Assembly: GCA_025174535.1 (NCBI GenBank)
Contig: JALBUN010000045.1
Coordinates: 2,170,001-2,234,000, forward strand
DNA: 64,000 bases
Origin: Cantharellus purpuraceus
Lineage: Eukaryota; Basidiomycota; Agaricomycetes; Cantharellales; Hydnaceae
Direction of reading: 5' to 3'
Part shown: piece by piece, positions 1 through 10,605 of the stretch
How the letters are laid out: each line of letters begins with the position of its first letter
How positions within the stretch are numbered: the first letter of the stretch is position 1
Program-made: the position numbers and the translations under genes
The notes under the pieces: model-generated
What the model was told of the DNA's origin: nothing
The model's input: the letters and a program-made list of their open reading frames with translations, nothing else
The model's database searches: none

Positions 1-1270
1 CGCTTCTTTGTGCCTGGTATCGAACCCTTAAGAAGTAAGAAGTCGTTTTTGACAATACCGTAATGAGGGAAACCACCCATTGGGGTGATGGCCTTTTTGG
101 TTGCATCAGCGTCAGTAGAGGCATTCGACTCGTCAGATCCTCGGCCAACCCGGTAGATCTTTTTGTTAATCTCGGTACGATGATGGTAGCCGTCTGTCAA
201 TCAATCAGCGTCAAAGGTCGACAAAAGGAGTTGAGAGGAACCTACTCTGTCCAGCACGGGCAACACTAAACATAACTTTGCTGGGGTGCCATGCTCCAAT
301 ACAAGCCACCTTGCGGAGACCTTTATGTGTCTTCCGAGGAAGCTTCTTTGTGCCCCAGCGGTGTGTGACACCCTCAAAGCCGTGGCCCTTCGTTACGGCG
401 ATCACATCAACACACTCGTCTTGCTCAAACACGCCTCCGACCTCAATACTCTTCTCGAAGAGTCCATGCGCAAATTCAACCTTGTCCGCAACAGATCCTC
501 CGTTTACTTGAATTTCCATGAGGTGGGCCTTCTTTTGTTTGAGACCAGTTTTGCGGATCTGGGTGTGGGCGAGAACACGGACAACAGTGCAGTATTTACG
601 AATACGCTCAAGCTCGCGAGCGATAGACTTGCCGCCCTCTTCTGCATGCTTCTTGGCATACCGTGTGAAGGCCTTCTTCTTCGAACGGTACCAGTTCTTA
701 TAGAACCGGCGCTTGAGTTCGTCCGAAAGATGAGAAGCCCAGACCGTAGTAAGCGTGCGTAAACCACGGGGAGTCTCGACGTAGCCCACAACGCCGACGA
801 CGATCATTGGCGGTGTCTCCACAACGGTAACGGCTTCTACCACTTCTCGCTTGTGCATCTCTGCAAATATATGTCATACATGGTCAAAATCATCACGGGG
901 AAAGATACGCACTAGAACCTGGACGATCTAGATCACGAACAACATGGGTCATACCGGCCTTGTAGCCCATGACAGCAGTCAAGTGTACAGGCTTCTTAGG
1001 ATCGTCCTGTGCGAAAAATGTTACATCAGGCTAACGCTTGGATGAAACACTGCCACTCACCTTAGGAAAGGACTTCACCTTTCCCCTGTGGCGGGCAGCC
1101 CGCTTGCGAGGTAGGAATCCTAGGGAGCCATGACGGGGGGCTTCGTACTGTAGAAATCTCATTCAGTATGGACACAACCAGGACTGTCATGTCCAAGCAC
1201 CTTACGGTGACTATGCGTATGAAAGCCAATCAACAACGAATACACAGCGGGGCCGTTCTGCTCACCTCAT
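1..1270 (-). CDS. RPL3: Ribosomal protein L3 (uL3), 3' end cut by window edge
   Basis: Core protein of the 60S ribosomal subunit that reaches towards the peptidyl transferase centre. Exons, right to left: 1270-1266, 1210-1201, 1147-1061, 1006-913, 860-246, and 193 to the left edge, so the C-terminus is missing. The spliced start reads [16 protein letters not shown], the standard N-terminus of the family, and the large exon carries [18 protein letters not shown], its most conserved part. The start is fixed by a 5-nt first exon (ATGAG) joined to a 10-nt second exon; only this join gives M-S-H-R-K in frame. It is divergent to MRC1, with about 200 bp between start codons. Identity is certain; the tiny exons are inferred from frame and splice sites. 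Confidence 0.96.
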
Positions 1271-1399
1271 AGTTCTGAGGCCTGACGTCGCGGGCAAACA
1301 ATGGAGTAAAATGGAAGAAATAGTACAGTACCCCGACTGCCTGGCGCATTGCGAAGCCGAGATTAGTAATCTCGGATGTATGTAGGGTGGTGACGAGAG

Positions 1400-1405
1400 A
1401 CGCGT
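1400..1405. promoter_or_regulatory. MluI cell-cycle box (ACGCGT) upstream of MRC1
   Basis: A single ACGCGT lies 62 bp before the MRC1 start codon, in the interval shared with RPL3. In yeasts this sequence is the binding site of MBF, which drives G1/S genes, and fission yeast mrc1 is an MBF target. One six-base match alone is weak. Confidence 0.4.
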
Positions 1406-1466
1406 TGTCACAGTCACAAATCTAACTTTGACACCGTAGTGTACGTTCAGCTCATTAGCTCCAAAT

Positions 1467-4400
1467 ATGGCTGGCATTCTGCATGCGGATTCCATTGTTG
1501 CCGACTCTATCACATCTACTTCCTCCCCCTCTCGTGCCATTCACGAAGGTCTCAAGGATAATGACACTACCCTTGACGACGTTGAGCCACCACTCAAAGC
1601 CAAGCATGTCGCTAGGACCTATGGAAGATCCAAAGCAAAGGAAAACGCGGAAGGGGCCATTTATGGGGATTCGGGCTCGCGTGCACGTATTCTCAAGACT
1701 GCACCACGCGATGCGGATAATCAAGTAATTCCAGAAAGTGATGACGCGATCGAGAGTGGACCAAAACGTCCTGACTTCCCCTGGAGAGCAAGACTGAAAG
1801 AGATTGATGACGGGTTTTATTCATCTCGGGACGAAGAGGTCACATTGCAGCGTGAGGCCACTCAAAGTGTGATCACCAAAGACCTCGACACATCGAACAC
1901 GCGACAAGAACTTATTCAAACCAACGAGTTATGGTATGAAATTTCGCGTTTTCTTTCTTTATTTCTGCTGACTATGACTCTTGGGTAGCACTGTGTTGGA
2001 TGGCCCAATGGAAGGAACTAGTTTATTCGATGGGTCCTTGTCTTCTCTTCTGTCAGAACCAACGTCGGGTTCTCCGCGCTTCCCTATCAAGCGGGATTTC
2101 CTTGATTGTGATATTTCAGCCACAGACACTCCTAAGCAAGACCGTCTCAGTTCCCACAAGCGCGTCACTGATAGCTCAAGGACTTGCGATTCTGATGAGA
2201 ATTCGCCTCAACATCCGTACCCCATCAATTCTCCTGATCAACGGTCCTCAAGCACACCACCTACGTCACCTCTTGGGGAGCCAGCATTACAAGATGACGT
2301 AGCTTATTTGGAAGCAGACGCAAAGCACATGAAGAAGGGAAACTCGAGCAAAGGCAAAGCAGTGGAACGAAGATCAAAGGTATCTCTGTCATCTTCCAAG
2401 ACAGTGATGTTAATCAACAGCTTTGGTAGGGACTCACAAAGAAGGAGGTGGTTGAAATGCAGAAAGCGAGTGCTCGCTTACTAGCTGGTGTGTCTGAAAC
2501 TTGCACTGTTCCTTCAGCACGAGAATACATGTCACTTGCACAGATCAACATGTACCAATTGAGCCTACGCATCTGAGGTCTAGACATACAATCGCAACTC
2601 TTTTCAACACATTAAAGTAACCTCTATGATTGATTCTTCACTTGTTAACTTCATGCTAAATGATGGTCGGTCAGGCCAACCACTTCCAAGCCAGAATCAG
2701 ATCCCATCGCGTCCTTCTCGAGTCCAAGAGTCACATGTCAGAGGAGTAGCCGCAGTTCGTCAGATGGTCTGTTTACACAAACTTTCTTCACGACGAAAGG
2801 AGCGCTGAATCGAAGTCAGCAACGATACAATCTCAAGAGTTTTCTCGTGTTCAGGATGCATTGGCCGGACAGATTTCTGACGATGGTGCCGAAGAAGAGA
2901 TGCCAGGTCCGACCGCTCTTCTATACAAGCGGAACGAACCCGCTATGGTAGGAAAGAAGGCTATGGTGCTAGAGGAACAGAAACGCAAGGCTTTGGAAGG
3001 TGCCCAACATTACTCCAGAAAGAGAGGATCCTCCCAAGGAACCCCCCTTGGAGCCTCTGATACGGACGATGACCTTGAGGTGGAAGCCATGGTCAGTCGA
3101 GAAGACGAGAACTCTGAGAGACGCGGCGGGGAGCACGCATTTCAAACCACCCGTTGCAACAGCACAGCAATCGCTTCCAAGTCCAACCGCGTTTCCCGGA
3201 AAGATCTTGAGCAAGCCGCAAAGCCGGCCTTCATATCCAACAAGGGTCGTCCGAACAGACAAAGAGGCCGACAGGCTTCTGTCTCACAGAAGGAACTTAA
3301 TGAGTTATTGCTGCAGCGTGCTGAAAGCCAAGGCGGAGTAATAGAGGACAAAAAGAAGGAACAGTGGGTGAAAACCGGTGGCGTTCTTAAAGAGCATCGT
3401 CGCCCACCAACCGACGGAAAGCTGGTTATAGATTGGCTCCATACGGAATCTAGCAACAATGCCATGGAAGCAGAGGGAAGGGAAGATGGTGATGATGATG
3501 ATGATCCGGAGTACGAACTAGGAGATGTTGAATATCCGGAGGGGAAAGAGTCTGATGCCGAGGCGAGCGACGTAAAAGAGCCTGATGGCAAACCATTCTC
3601 CCACCAAAGCATACACACCTTGGATGAGGAGGATGCGGATGAGGATGTGGATGAGAATGCGGATGCGGATGCTGATAAGGAAAATTGTCGCCCCTTTCCC
3701 CGAAGACATACATATCGCGCTATCGTGGATTCAGACGACGAGGACGAGATGTCAAACCATGCTCAACTGCAGAGTCATGAAGTTTTCGTTCCAGAGACTA
3801 ACCTTGTGGGTGATTCCGACGACTCCTCAGGAGGTGACAAGGAGAATAGAGAAGAGCTTGCATTCAGCGTCAGCGAAAACAAGGAGAACGAAGGGGTACC
3901 AAGGCACCCCGAGCGTGGTAGGGTCATTGATATGATCGAGCCATGCAACAGGGAGGCACTGTCTACTTCGTCATCTCCTGATTTCCATGGTTCCAAGGCG
4001 TGTCGTGAGCCGTTGAGTAGGCTAGACACCGAGACAGAATCTGCACTTTCACCACTAGTCTTGTTCCGAAGGCGAGATGGTGGCCTAGATCGTGTTCTTC
4101 AGGTCATCCATGAAGATGCGACTCCTGCTCCAATTAGCTCAATGATGAAAGGAGGGCTTCATCGAAGATCGTCTTCGTCTTCGGAACCAGAGAACCTGGA
4201 TGGTTCGACACTTGTGTCTCCTGTTGGATTTTCGCAGCTATTTGATGAAACGCGTGTCGAAGGGCCTGCTCCTGGACCCGTCCTTGGCTCAGGCAGTTTC
4301 TCCCAGTTCTTTTCCCAAGGTAGCGATAATGGTGACAACAGTTGTGCGACGCCTTTGAAAGGGAAGGTGCGAGTAGATTTTGGCTTCCCCACAATCGTCA

Positions 4401-6152
4401 GATGAACCTGTAACATACGCGACAGATGCGTTCTGTCCAAGCTAAAGGTGACGACTTCGAGTTCACACAGCCTAACACTCTTCTACCATCCATCAGAATA
4501 TCAGAATCACAGAGGCGGGAAGTTGATGCAATGTTTGGCAAGGACCAAGAGTTTAAACTCGATGAAGCGAAAGCTTCCAGAAAGGAACACGAGCATGCAC
4601 CGCGCAGGTATGCTCCTTTATGGTCAGTGGCGGCCTTACCTCACCCTTTTCAGCGCCTTAAATACGCTACACTTTGGCTCCTATGTCCCTTCACAAACTG
4701 TTCAGACTCCTCGATCAATTCGAAGGCCGCTTGAGACTCTGTCTTTGGAAGGTAGAAGCAATGACACCTTGCCTGACGGAAGTCCTCAGAGAAAACCCCC
4801 TCGAAGTACCCGACTGCTCAGAGAACGTCCTTGGGAACATTCAAGTGCTTCGTTCAACACGCCCCGAAACCCTCAAAATGCATTTGATGTTCTCCTGGGC
4901 GCTGCTGTAGAAACCAAACAAGGGGAGCGCCATGTAAAGGAGGCCCTCGCCAAAGCATCAGAGTATATAGAGATTGAAGCTCAAGAGTCTGACGAAGAGG
5001 CCATGGTTGGCCTTGGCAAAGCCAAAGCAATTGACGACAACGACATGGGGGACGATGATCCAAATCTTGTCGTAGACGGCCTCGTTGACGACACTATTCT
5101 CGACGAGAAAACACAGGCTAAGGAGCTAGTTTATCAAAAACACCTGTGAGCTCTTCAAGAATAACACCACTTAAAATTACTTAACCTGAAGTTTAGTGAA
5201 CATGAAGCTCAAAAAGATGCAGAACTTCAAAAATTGCACCAAGACGCGGTTGATGGGAAGCTGCGTGGTAAGCGGCGCGACAGAGGGATTGTGTTTGACG
5301 ACAGCGATAGCGACGAAGACGATCTCAGCAGCTCGCGCAAACCAGGATCCAAAAAACGGCGAGTAGAAGGCGATAATATGGATGATTATGGTAAGAGACG
5401 GTCGGCTTTCGCAGCTCTGTCTAATATGCGTCCAAGCCAAAGATCCAGAGACACATCCATTCTTCGATACATATCAGAAGACACTCGCCGAGCCAGATGA
5501 CACTCTTGAGGCAACGTTGACTGAAGAACATACTTGGGAGGATGAACGTAGTTCCGAAATGATTGATCCTATCAAAGTCACACAAGAGATCATTGCCGAA
5601 ACGTTCGATCCGCGCTTGGTGCGATATTTTGTCGTGTTCTGAAAGTACCCTTCCTTGTACTGATATGCAGTATTTAGCGTTACCCCAGTCCGAAACTGGA
5701 TCCAAGGAATGCAAATTGGGTAGATTCTGAAGATCAGGACATGGATGACCCAGATGAAGTACGAGTCAAAAACGGACCACTGCATCCTCGCAAGGTGGCC
5801 ACCTCAAGCAACGCGAGCTTGGATCACGTGGAATATAGGGAAGGCATTCATGTCAGTACAGACAAGCCTACCGTTTTGTTCGCAGTCGCCCAATAACTTC
5901 TTCTAGAACATAAAAATCGGCTCTAGCGAGGACAGGCAATTGAAGACTTGGGCTAGTCAAGAGTCACGGGCGCACGCGTCTGCGACGGGGCGCGGCGGGT
6001 TTTCGCGCAAGGACTCTACCAGTGGCAACATATCTCGCAAACCGAATAAGATTGCCCCAATTAGAGAGTCAGCCAGGCACGACGGAAAGGCGATAGTGAA
6101 GCAGAACTCGTTGATATCCTATGTAGAAAAGCGCAAAGGATTTAATGGCTAG
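1467..6152 (+). CDS. MRC1: Mrc1/Claspin replication checkpoint mediator
   Basis: Mediator that carries the stalled-fork signal from the sensor kinase to the effector kinase and travels with the replisome. Exons as modelled: 1467-1933, 1989-2379, 2430-2487, 2544-2616, 2675-2758, 2800-4366, 4426-4607, 4654-5145, 5197-5390, 5443-5618, 5678-5851, 5907-6152, giving about 1,370 residues. The C-terminal third holds the MRC1-like domain: FDVLLGAAVETKQGERHVKE, then an acidic ESDEEAMVGLG stretch and DDPNLVVDGLVDDT. Around 2430 the conserved LTKKEVVEMQKASARLL is seen. The middle is long, acidic and low-complexity. The join between about 2735 and 2816 has two workable solutions; all other joins keep frame. 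Family assignment is firm, exact sequence at that join is not. Confidence 0.88.
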
Positions 6153-6412
6153 GCGCGCCATCTCCACTAGCACAGCCTGCCATGAGGGTCTTTCTTAGAT
6201 CTCCCTCCTTTTCATTATATAGCAGTGTTTGCGTAAGTTAAAAGTCATACATGGACTTCTTATATAGGGGTGATAGCTGTAAGATTGCAGTAAGATTGCA
6301 GTGGACTAGTACTGCGGTCACATCTGATGCGGACATTGCCGAGGAGCCTGAGAGGTCCTCGAGGTGCTGTTATAGCACGACAATACGTCTATCCCTTATA
6401 ACGGTGCTCTCG

Positions 6413-7271
6413 ATGGACCTTGATCCTATTGCCGTTGAGAAAGACACCCAAGACAACATATGTACACCTGAACACTGCTTTCATGCTTTCGACGCTCTCT
6501 TTTGCGCCCTCTCAGGTTCTACTCCTCTAGACCCCAAGTTTCCCGACGATAAGTAGTGAGTCCCTTCCCCCGATCCGTCGTCTTTCCGTCTGACTTTCGA
6601 TAGCCCTCTCTTTGTGACCTGGAATATTCGTTCTACCAGAGCAGGTATCTCGCCTCGACTACGAGGCTGCATCGGAAGCTTTGAACCCCTCTCACTTCAC
6701 GACGGTTTGGCTGAATATGCGCTCATCAGCGCATTTAGGGACACCCGATTCCGAAAGATCGAAGAAAGAGAGCTCGATAGGCTGGAGTGTGGGTGCGTGC
6801 GCGTGTGATAGTCTATATGAGTAGTCCCTGACACATTTTCAATTGCTGCTTAGGATCTCGCTCTTAACAGGCTTTGAGGATGCTTCTTCATACCTTGACT
6901 GGACATTGGGTGTTCACGGGATCTACATTTCATTTCCCCATCCTTCCATCCTTCCCATAGTATCTTCTCCTCCTTCCTCATCCAGCACCCCTTCCCCGCT
7001 TTCTTCCTCTACTTCATTACCCTCCACTCGCTCGCGCTTCTCTAAGCCAACTCGTCTCCTCACCGCAACATATCTTCCTGATGTCGCAGTCGACCAAGGC
7101 TGGACACAGGTCGAGGCCGTTGACAGTGCTATTCGTAAGGCAGGATGGGACGGCCGCATCAATGAAGACGTCAGACGCAGCGTTACGCTCCGCAGGTACC
7201 AAAGTCGAAAGTGTGTTGTCGGTTGGGACGAGTATTATTCGTGGAGAATCGCGCAGGGAGGTGTTGTGTAG
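6413..7271 (+). CDS. AMMECR1-family protein
   Basis: Conserved protein of unknown biochemical role found from archaea to humans. Three exons, 6413-6555, 6604-6792 and 6854-7271, give 249 residues. The family core is clear: RLRGCIGSFEPLSL (the nearly invariant LRGCIG motif), then EYALISAFRDTRF, an EERELDRLECGISLLT block and TATYLPDVAVDQGW near the C-terminus. Between LGVHGIYISF and TATYLPDV there is an extra Ser/Pro-rich stretch of roughly 45 residues. The start was taken at MDLDPIAVEK because the upstream open frame has no recognisable sequence. Tandem downstream of MRC1 and convergent with the PPR gene. The family is certain, its function is not known. Confidence 0.9.
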
Positions 7272-7443
7272 CAATTGAGAGTGAAATTCATTATACCACA
7301 CCCAGTAGTTTGATCACTTGCTGCGCTCTTCAATAAACCTGCTGTTTACTTTCACTTTGAGCTAGAATACGCATCGTGATGAAAGCTTTCAACCACATTA
7401 AACCTGCACACACCCAATGTGATGCAATACGTCCCGTTCTTGA

Positions 7444-9513
7444 TCAGAAACTATCATCATTATTGTCTTTCTGATGCTGGTACTCTTCCAACGCTCTTGC
7501 TATGCGGCCTAGCCTGCTCTCCAAGTTCCCACGGACTTTGTCACAGCCAAACCTAGCATCCAGTCTCTTCCAAACTTCGTGAATCCTCCGAATGTCCCTT
7601 TTAGTTGTCTTAGTATATGCAGCCAAAATCCAGTAGATTATTCGGTCGCTCGGTTTGGTAGCTGCAGGTACAGCCGTCGTTCGATCATATTCCCAATCCA
7701 TTTCCAAGAACTGTGTGAATATCTTCTCCAGGTTCTCCAATGTCCATGGCGTCTCCATCGCGAGTTCATCAAGTGCAGGGTAATGCACAGCAGGCCCAGG
7801 GGAACTTGCAGTGAGTCGTGCGGCAAATTCCTTCAAGGGGACGGTGTCAAATCCTTGTTGCTTGGACATGAGACTACTAGCTAGCGTTGGTGGCGACTTG
7901 TCTGCATGACGCGCAAACCCTAAAAAGATAGCTCGATATATGGCATAAGTTGGCTTAAAGTAAGCCGGCCGTAAATCATCTCCATGAGAGCCGGGTGGTC
8001 GCAACGCGGGATCGACTGTGGAAATCATATCACGAAAGACAGCTAGCGCACCAATGAGATCTCCATGATAACATAGTGCCTGGATGAGCAGCGTGTAGGT
8101 CACGACGTCTGGTGCCATCGTAGCCTGGTCGGTAAACCCTGGTATACTGAGGATAGGATTCTCGTCTTGACCGTTGTCCCCCTTGTGACTCCCAGGATCG
8201 AGGGAGAAAGGTGGATAATCGGACTCGCCAAAATCGATGCGATCCTGTTTAGTAATGTTTCGACGAAGAAGATCATAGACTTGCATAACCACGCGAAGCC
8301 TGCCTCTGTGTGCGTAGGCCCACAGGCAACCATTGAGGGTAATTATATCCAATCCTCGAGTAACACTGATGGATAGGATGCCACGCACAGCGTGCAGCTG
8401 GTGGGTATGGATAAAGTAAGGGAGTCTCACCATATGTGTTACATTATTCCAGGGAAGCTCAGATGCAGTAAGAAGTGACAGGGCATGGTGAATTGCCTTA
8501 TCATCTAATGTTCGCGATGCAATGTTAAGAAGTGTAGTAAACGTGATGATGTTCGGTTCCTCAACAGGAAGCCTATCCGCAGGCAACAAATCCTTCCATT
8601 CAGAAGGTTCAGAACGAGGCTTAGAGGAAGAGGAGGCGATCCGATTCGATGTCACCATGTCTTGAAATATGCCAAGCGCTGTGCGATAGTCCTCTACCTT
8701 CGTCTTCCGCCAGCCTTTACCTGCACAGTCTATCAGGGCATTCCACTCCCACAGGAAGATAGGCCCTCCAGTCCTTCGGAGCGTTGTAAGCACGGAGAGA
8801 AGGCGAAGAAAGAGCTGACGTGTACGCGGACGCGTACTGGATAGCAACCGTGCTAGTCGATGAAGGTGTGGAAATGGGATGGTAAGTTCACCGCGTCCGT
8901 TTGACATAGCAAATCCTTCTGCATCATCAGAAGCGCCAAGACGAGTCTTATACTTAGAAAGTAGTGTGTCGTAAGCTTCCCAAGCGTCAGATACAGACTG
9001 CGTCTTCGCTATAATCTGAAGCATGGCACCACGGCTCTGGGGGTCTTCCTGGCCCTTAGGATGCTCACCCAATGCGCTCGTCGAAGGAGGTGGATTATTG
9101 GAGTTACGTTTGGCTGCAGAACCCCCATTTATGACTAAGGCCTGATGAAATGGATGGATAAAGATGCCAGGTGCTCCGGCGCTGGAATGAGGTTCTGTAG
9201 AGCTGGCAGACTGATGCTTCTTGGGTGGTCGTAAAACCGGTATGCGCTTGCGTAACTTCAATTTTGCGACTAAATGCCACTTCCATCCGTTTGGTTGAGT
9301 CCTCCAATCCAAAACGCGCCCTTCTTCCTCATCGGAGACGGTTTGAGTAGTATTGCGTGTGTTTGCTGGGTGCGACGGCGCAGCAGCGTGTGTGACAGAA
9401 CGGACCTGGAAGCACATTGAAACACAAAACAGGAAGCCCCATGGCAATACATTGCAAATGGCCCGAGACGACTTTGGTGTGCTGTGAGACAAGCTCTTGC
9501 CAGTCCTCAGCAT
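7444..9513 (-). CDS. Mitochondrial pentatricopeptide-repeat (PPR) protein
   Basis: Intronless frame of 689 residues. PPR proteins bind single-stranded RNA and in fungi act mostly in mitochondrial RNA processing and translation. Typical helical repeat units are visible, such as APDVVTYTLLIQALCYHGD followed by LIGALAVFRDM, and PNIITFTTLLNIASRTLDD. The N-terminus (MLRTGKSLSHSTPKSSRAI) is rich in Arg, Lys and Ser without acids, as expected of a mitochondrial targeting sequence. The start is placed at the first ATG of the frame. An Arg/Ser-rich linker separates presequence and repeats. It is divergent to RPS25. Its RNA target cannot be told from sequence. Confidence 0.8.
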   Translation of the reverse strand: MLRTGKSLSHSTPKSSRAICNVLPWGFLFCVSMCFQVRSVTHAAAPSHPANTRNTTQTVSDEEEGRVLDWRTQPNGWKWHLVAKLKLRKRIPVLRPPKKHQSASSTEPHSSAGAPGIFIHPFHQALVINGGSAAKRNSNNPPPSTSALGEHPKGQEDPQSRGAMLQIIAKTQSVSDAWEAYDTLLSKYKTRLGASDDAEGFAMSNGRGELTIPFPHLHRLARLLSSTRPRTRQLFLRLLSVLTTLRRTGGPIFLWEWNALIDCAGKGWRKTKVEDYRTALGIFQDMVTSNRIASSSSKPRSEPSEWKDLLPADRLPVEEPNIITFTTLLNIASRTLDDKAIHHALSLLTASELPWNNVTHMVRLPYFIHTHQLHAVRGILSISVTRGLDIITLNGCLWAYAHRGRLRVVMQVYDLLRRNITKQDRIDFGESDYPPFSLDPGSHKGDNGQDENPILSIPGFTDQATMAPDVVTYTLLIQALCYHGDLIGALAVFRDMISTVDPALRPPGSHGDDLRPAYFKPTYAIYRAIFLGFARHADKSPPTLASSLMSKQQGFDTVPLKEFAARLTASSPGPAVHYPALDELAMETPWTLENLEKIFTQFLEMDWEYDRTTAVPAATKPSDRIIYWILAAYTKTTKRDIRRIHEVWKRLDARFGCDKVRGNLESRLGRIARALEEYQHQKDNNDDSF

Positions 9514-9767
9514 CAACGTTTCAGCGTTCAACAGTCATCCTGGAAAAAGCAAAGTGAGAAAAAGCAGAGTGAAGGATTATCTGATTTTCTCTGACCGCTG
9601 CCAGAGTTGTCTCAATCTATTAAACGTGCCAGACACTGACGCGCTAGTCAAGGGGAGGCGGCAACTTTATAAGCGCCAGAGTGAAAGGGCCACTAGTCAC
9701 TAGAGTAGGCGCTCAATTTCAAGCTCTACCTCATTGACGTTCACCTTCGTCTGGACCATCTTACACA

Positions 9768-10292
9768 ATGGTGAGCCACCTGATCTATATGTTTTTTCCT
9801 TGAACTATCGGTGCAACAAGCAGAGAGCTTGTGTGGATATTCAATTACTTACTTTTCTCCAATGGATGACCTTCAATGCGACTGGATGACGCTTACCATC
9901 TCTCTCCTCTCATCCAGGCCAAAGCTAAAGCCGCAGCCCCGTCATCAAGCGGGGGTAAGTCCGCAAAGAAGAAAAAGTGGTCGAAGGGAAAGGTGAAGGA
10001 CAAAGCACAGCACGCTGTTGTCCTTGATAAGGCTACATACGACCGAATCTTCAAGGAAGTTCCGACCTTCCGCTTCATCAGCCAGAGCATCCTCATTGAA
10101 CGGCTCAAAATCAATGGTAGTCTTGCTCGTGTTGCTATCCGTCATTTAGAAAAGGAGGGACACATCAAGCGGATTGTACACCACAGCAGCCAATTAATTT
10201 ACAGTACGTTCATGCATTCTCTGCATACGATTGGGGGTCTTCATGTTTGATTGTCAGCACGGGCTACCGGTGGAGGAGGTGAGAAGGAGTAG
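9768..10292 (+). CDS. RPS25: Ribosomal protein S25 (eS25)
   Basis: Small-subunit ribosomal protein of 107 residues, the usual length. Exons are 9768-9770, 9918-10203 and 10258-10292. The first exon is the ATG alone, followed by GTGAGC; exon 2 starts GCC AAA GCT AAA, giving [21 protein letters not shown], the expected basic tail. The winged-helix core reads [20 protein letters not shown] and [18 protein letters not shown]. The last exon supplies [11 protein letters not shown]. Intron 1 is long for this window (147 bp), common in ribosomal protein genes. Followed in tandem by the verprolin gene. Confidence 0.95.
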
Positions 10293-10605
10293 ATGTTTCT
10301 TCCCCACCTCGTGCACGTATTTACCTTTCTGTTGCCCACTACAATTCAAAATGCAATTTCCATGATTATGGCGCATCTAACATGCAATTTTTGCCAGCTT
10401 GTCTTGAAGCTCATGTAGAAACACTAGAATCTTTTAAGGGTGTTGTTAATACAATTCCCTACTGCACCATACTTACTGGTTCGTATCTGTTGTGGGGCCT
10501 TGGCGTCCGGGTGACATAATTAATGTATGCTGAAGGCGCCAGGCGTGTGGTAGAAGGTGCAGACTTGCGCAGACCTATCCATTTACCGCACTCTTCACTC
10601 TCACT
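10293..10605. other. RPS25-VRP1 intergenic region
   Basis: About 310 bp between two tandem genes. I see no coding frame or RNA gene; it should hold the RPS25 3' UTR and the promoter of the next gene. Confidence 0.5.

Noticed and set aside
2740..2830. Apparent frameshift in MRC1
   Set aside because: The frame changes between QRSSRSSSDGL and QDALAGQISDDG, but two splice choices with GT/AG ends restore it, so a frameshift need not be assumed.
9771..9917. Possible snoRNA in RPS25 intron 1
   Set aside because: No C box and D box pair at proper spacing with a closing stem.
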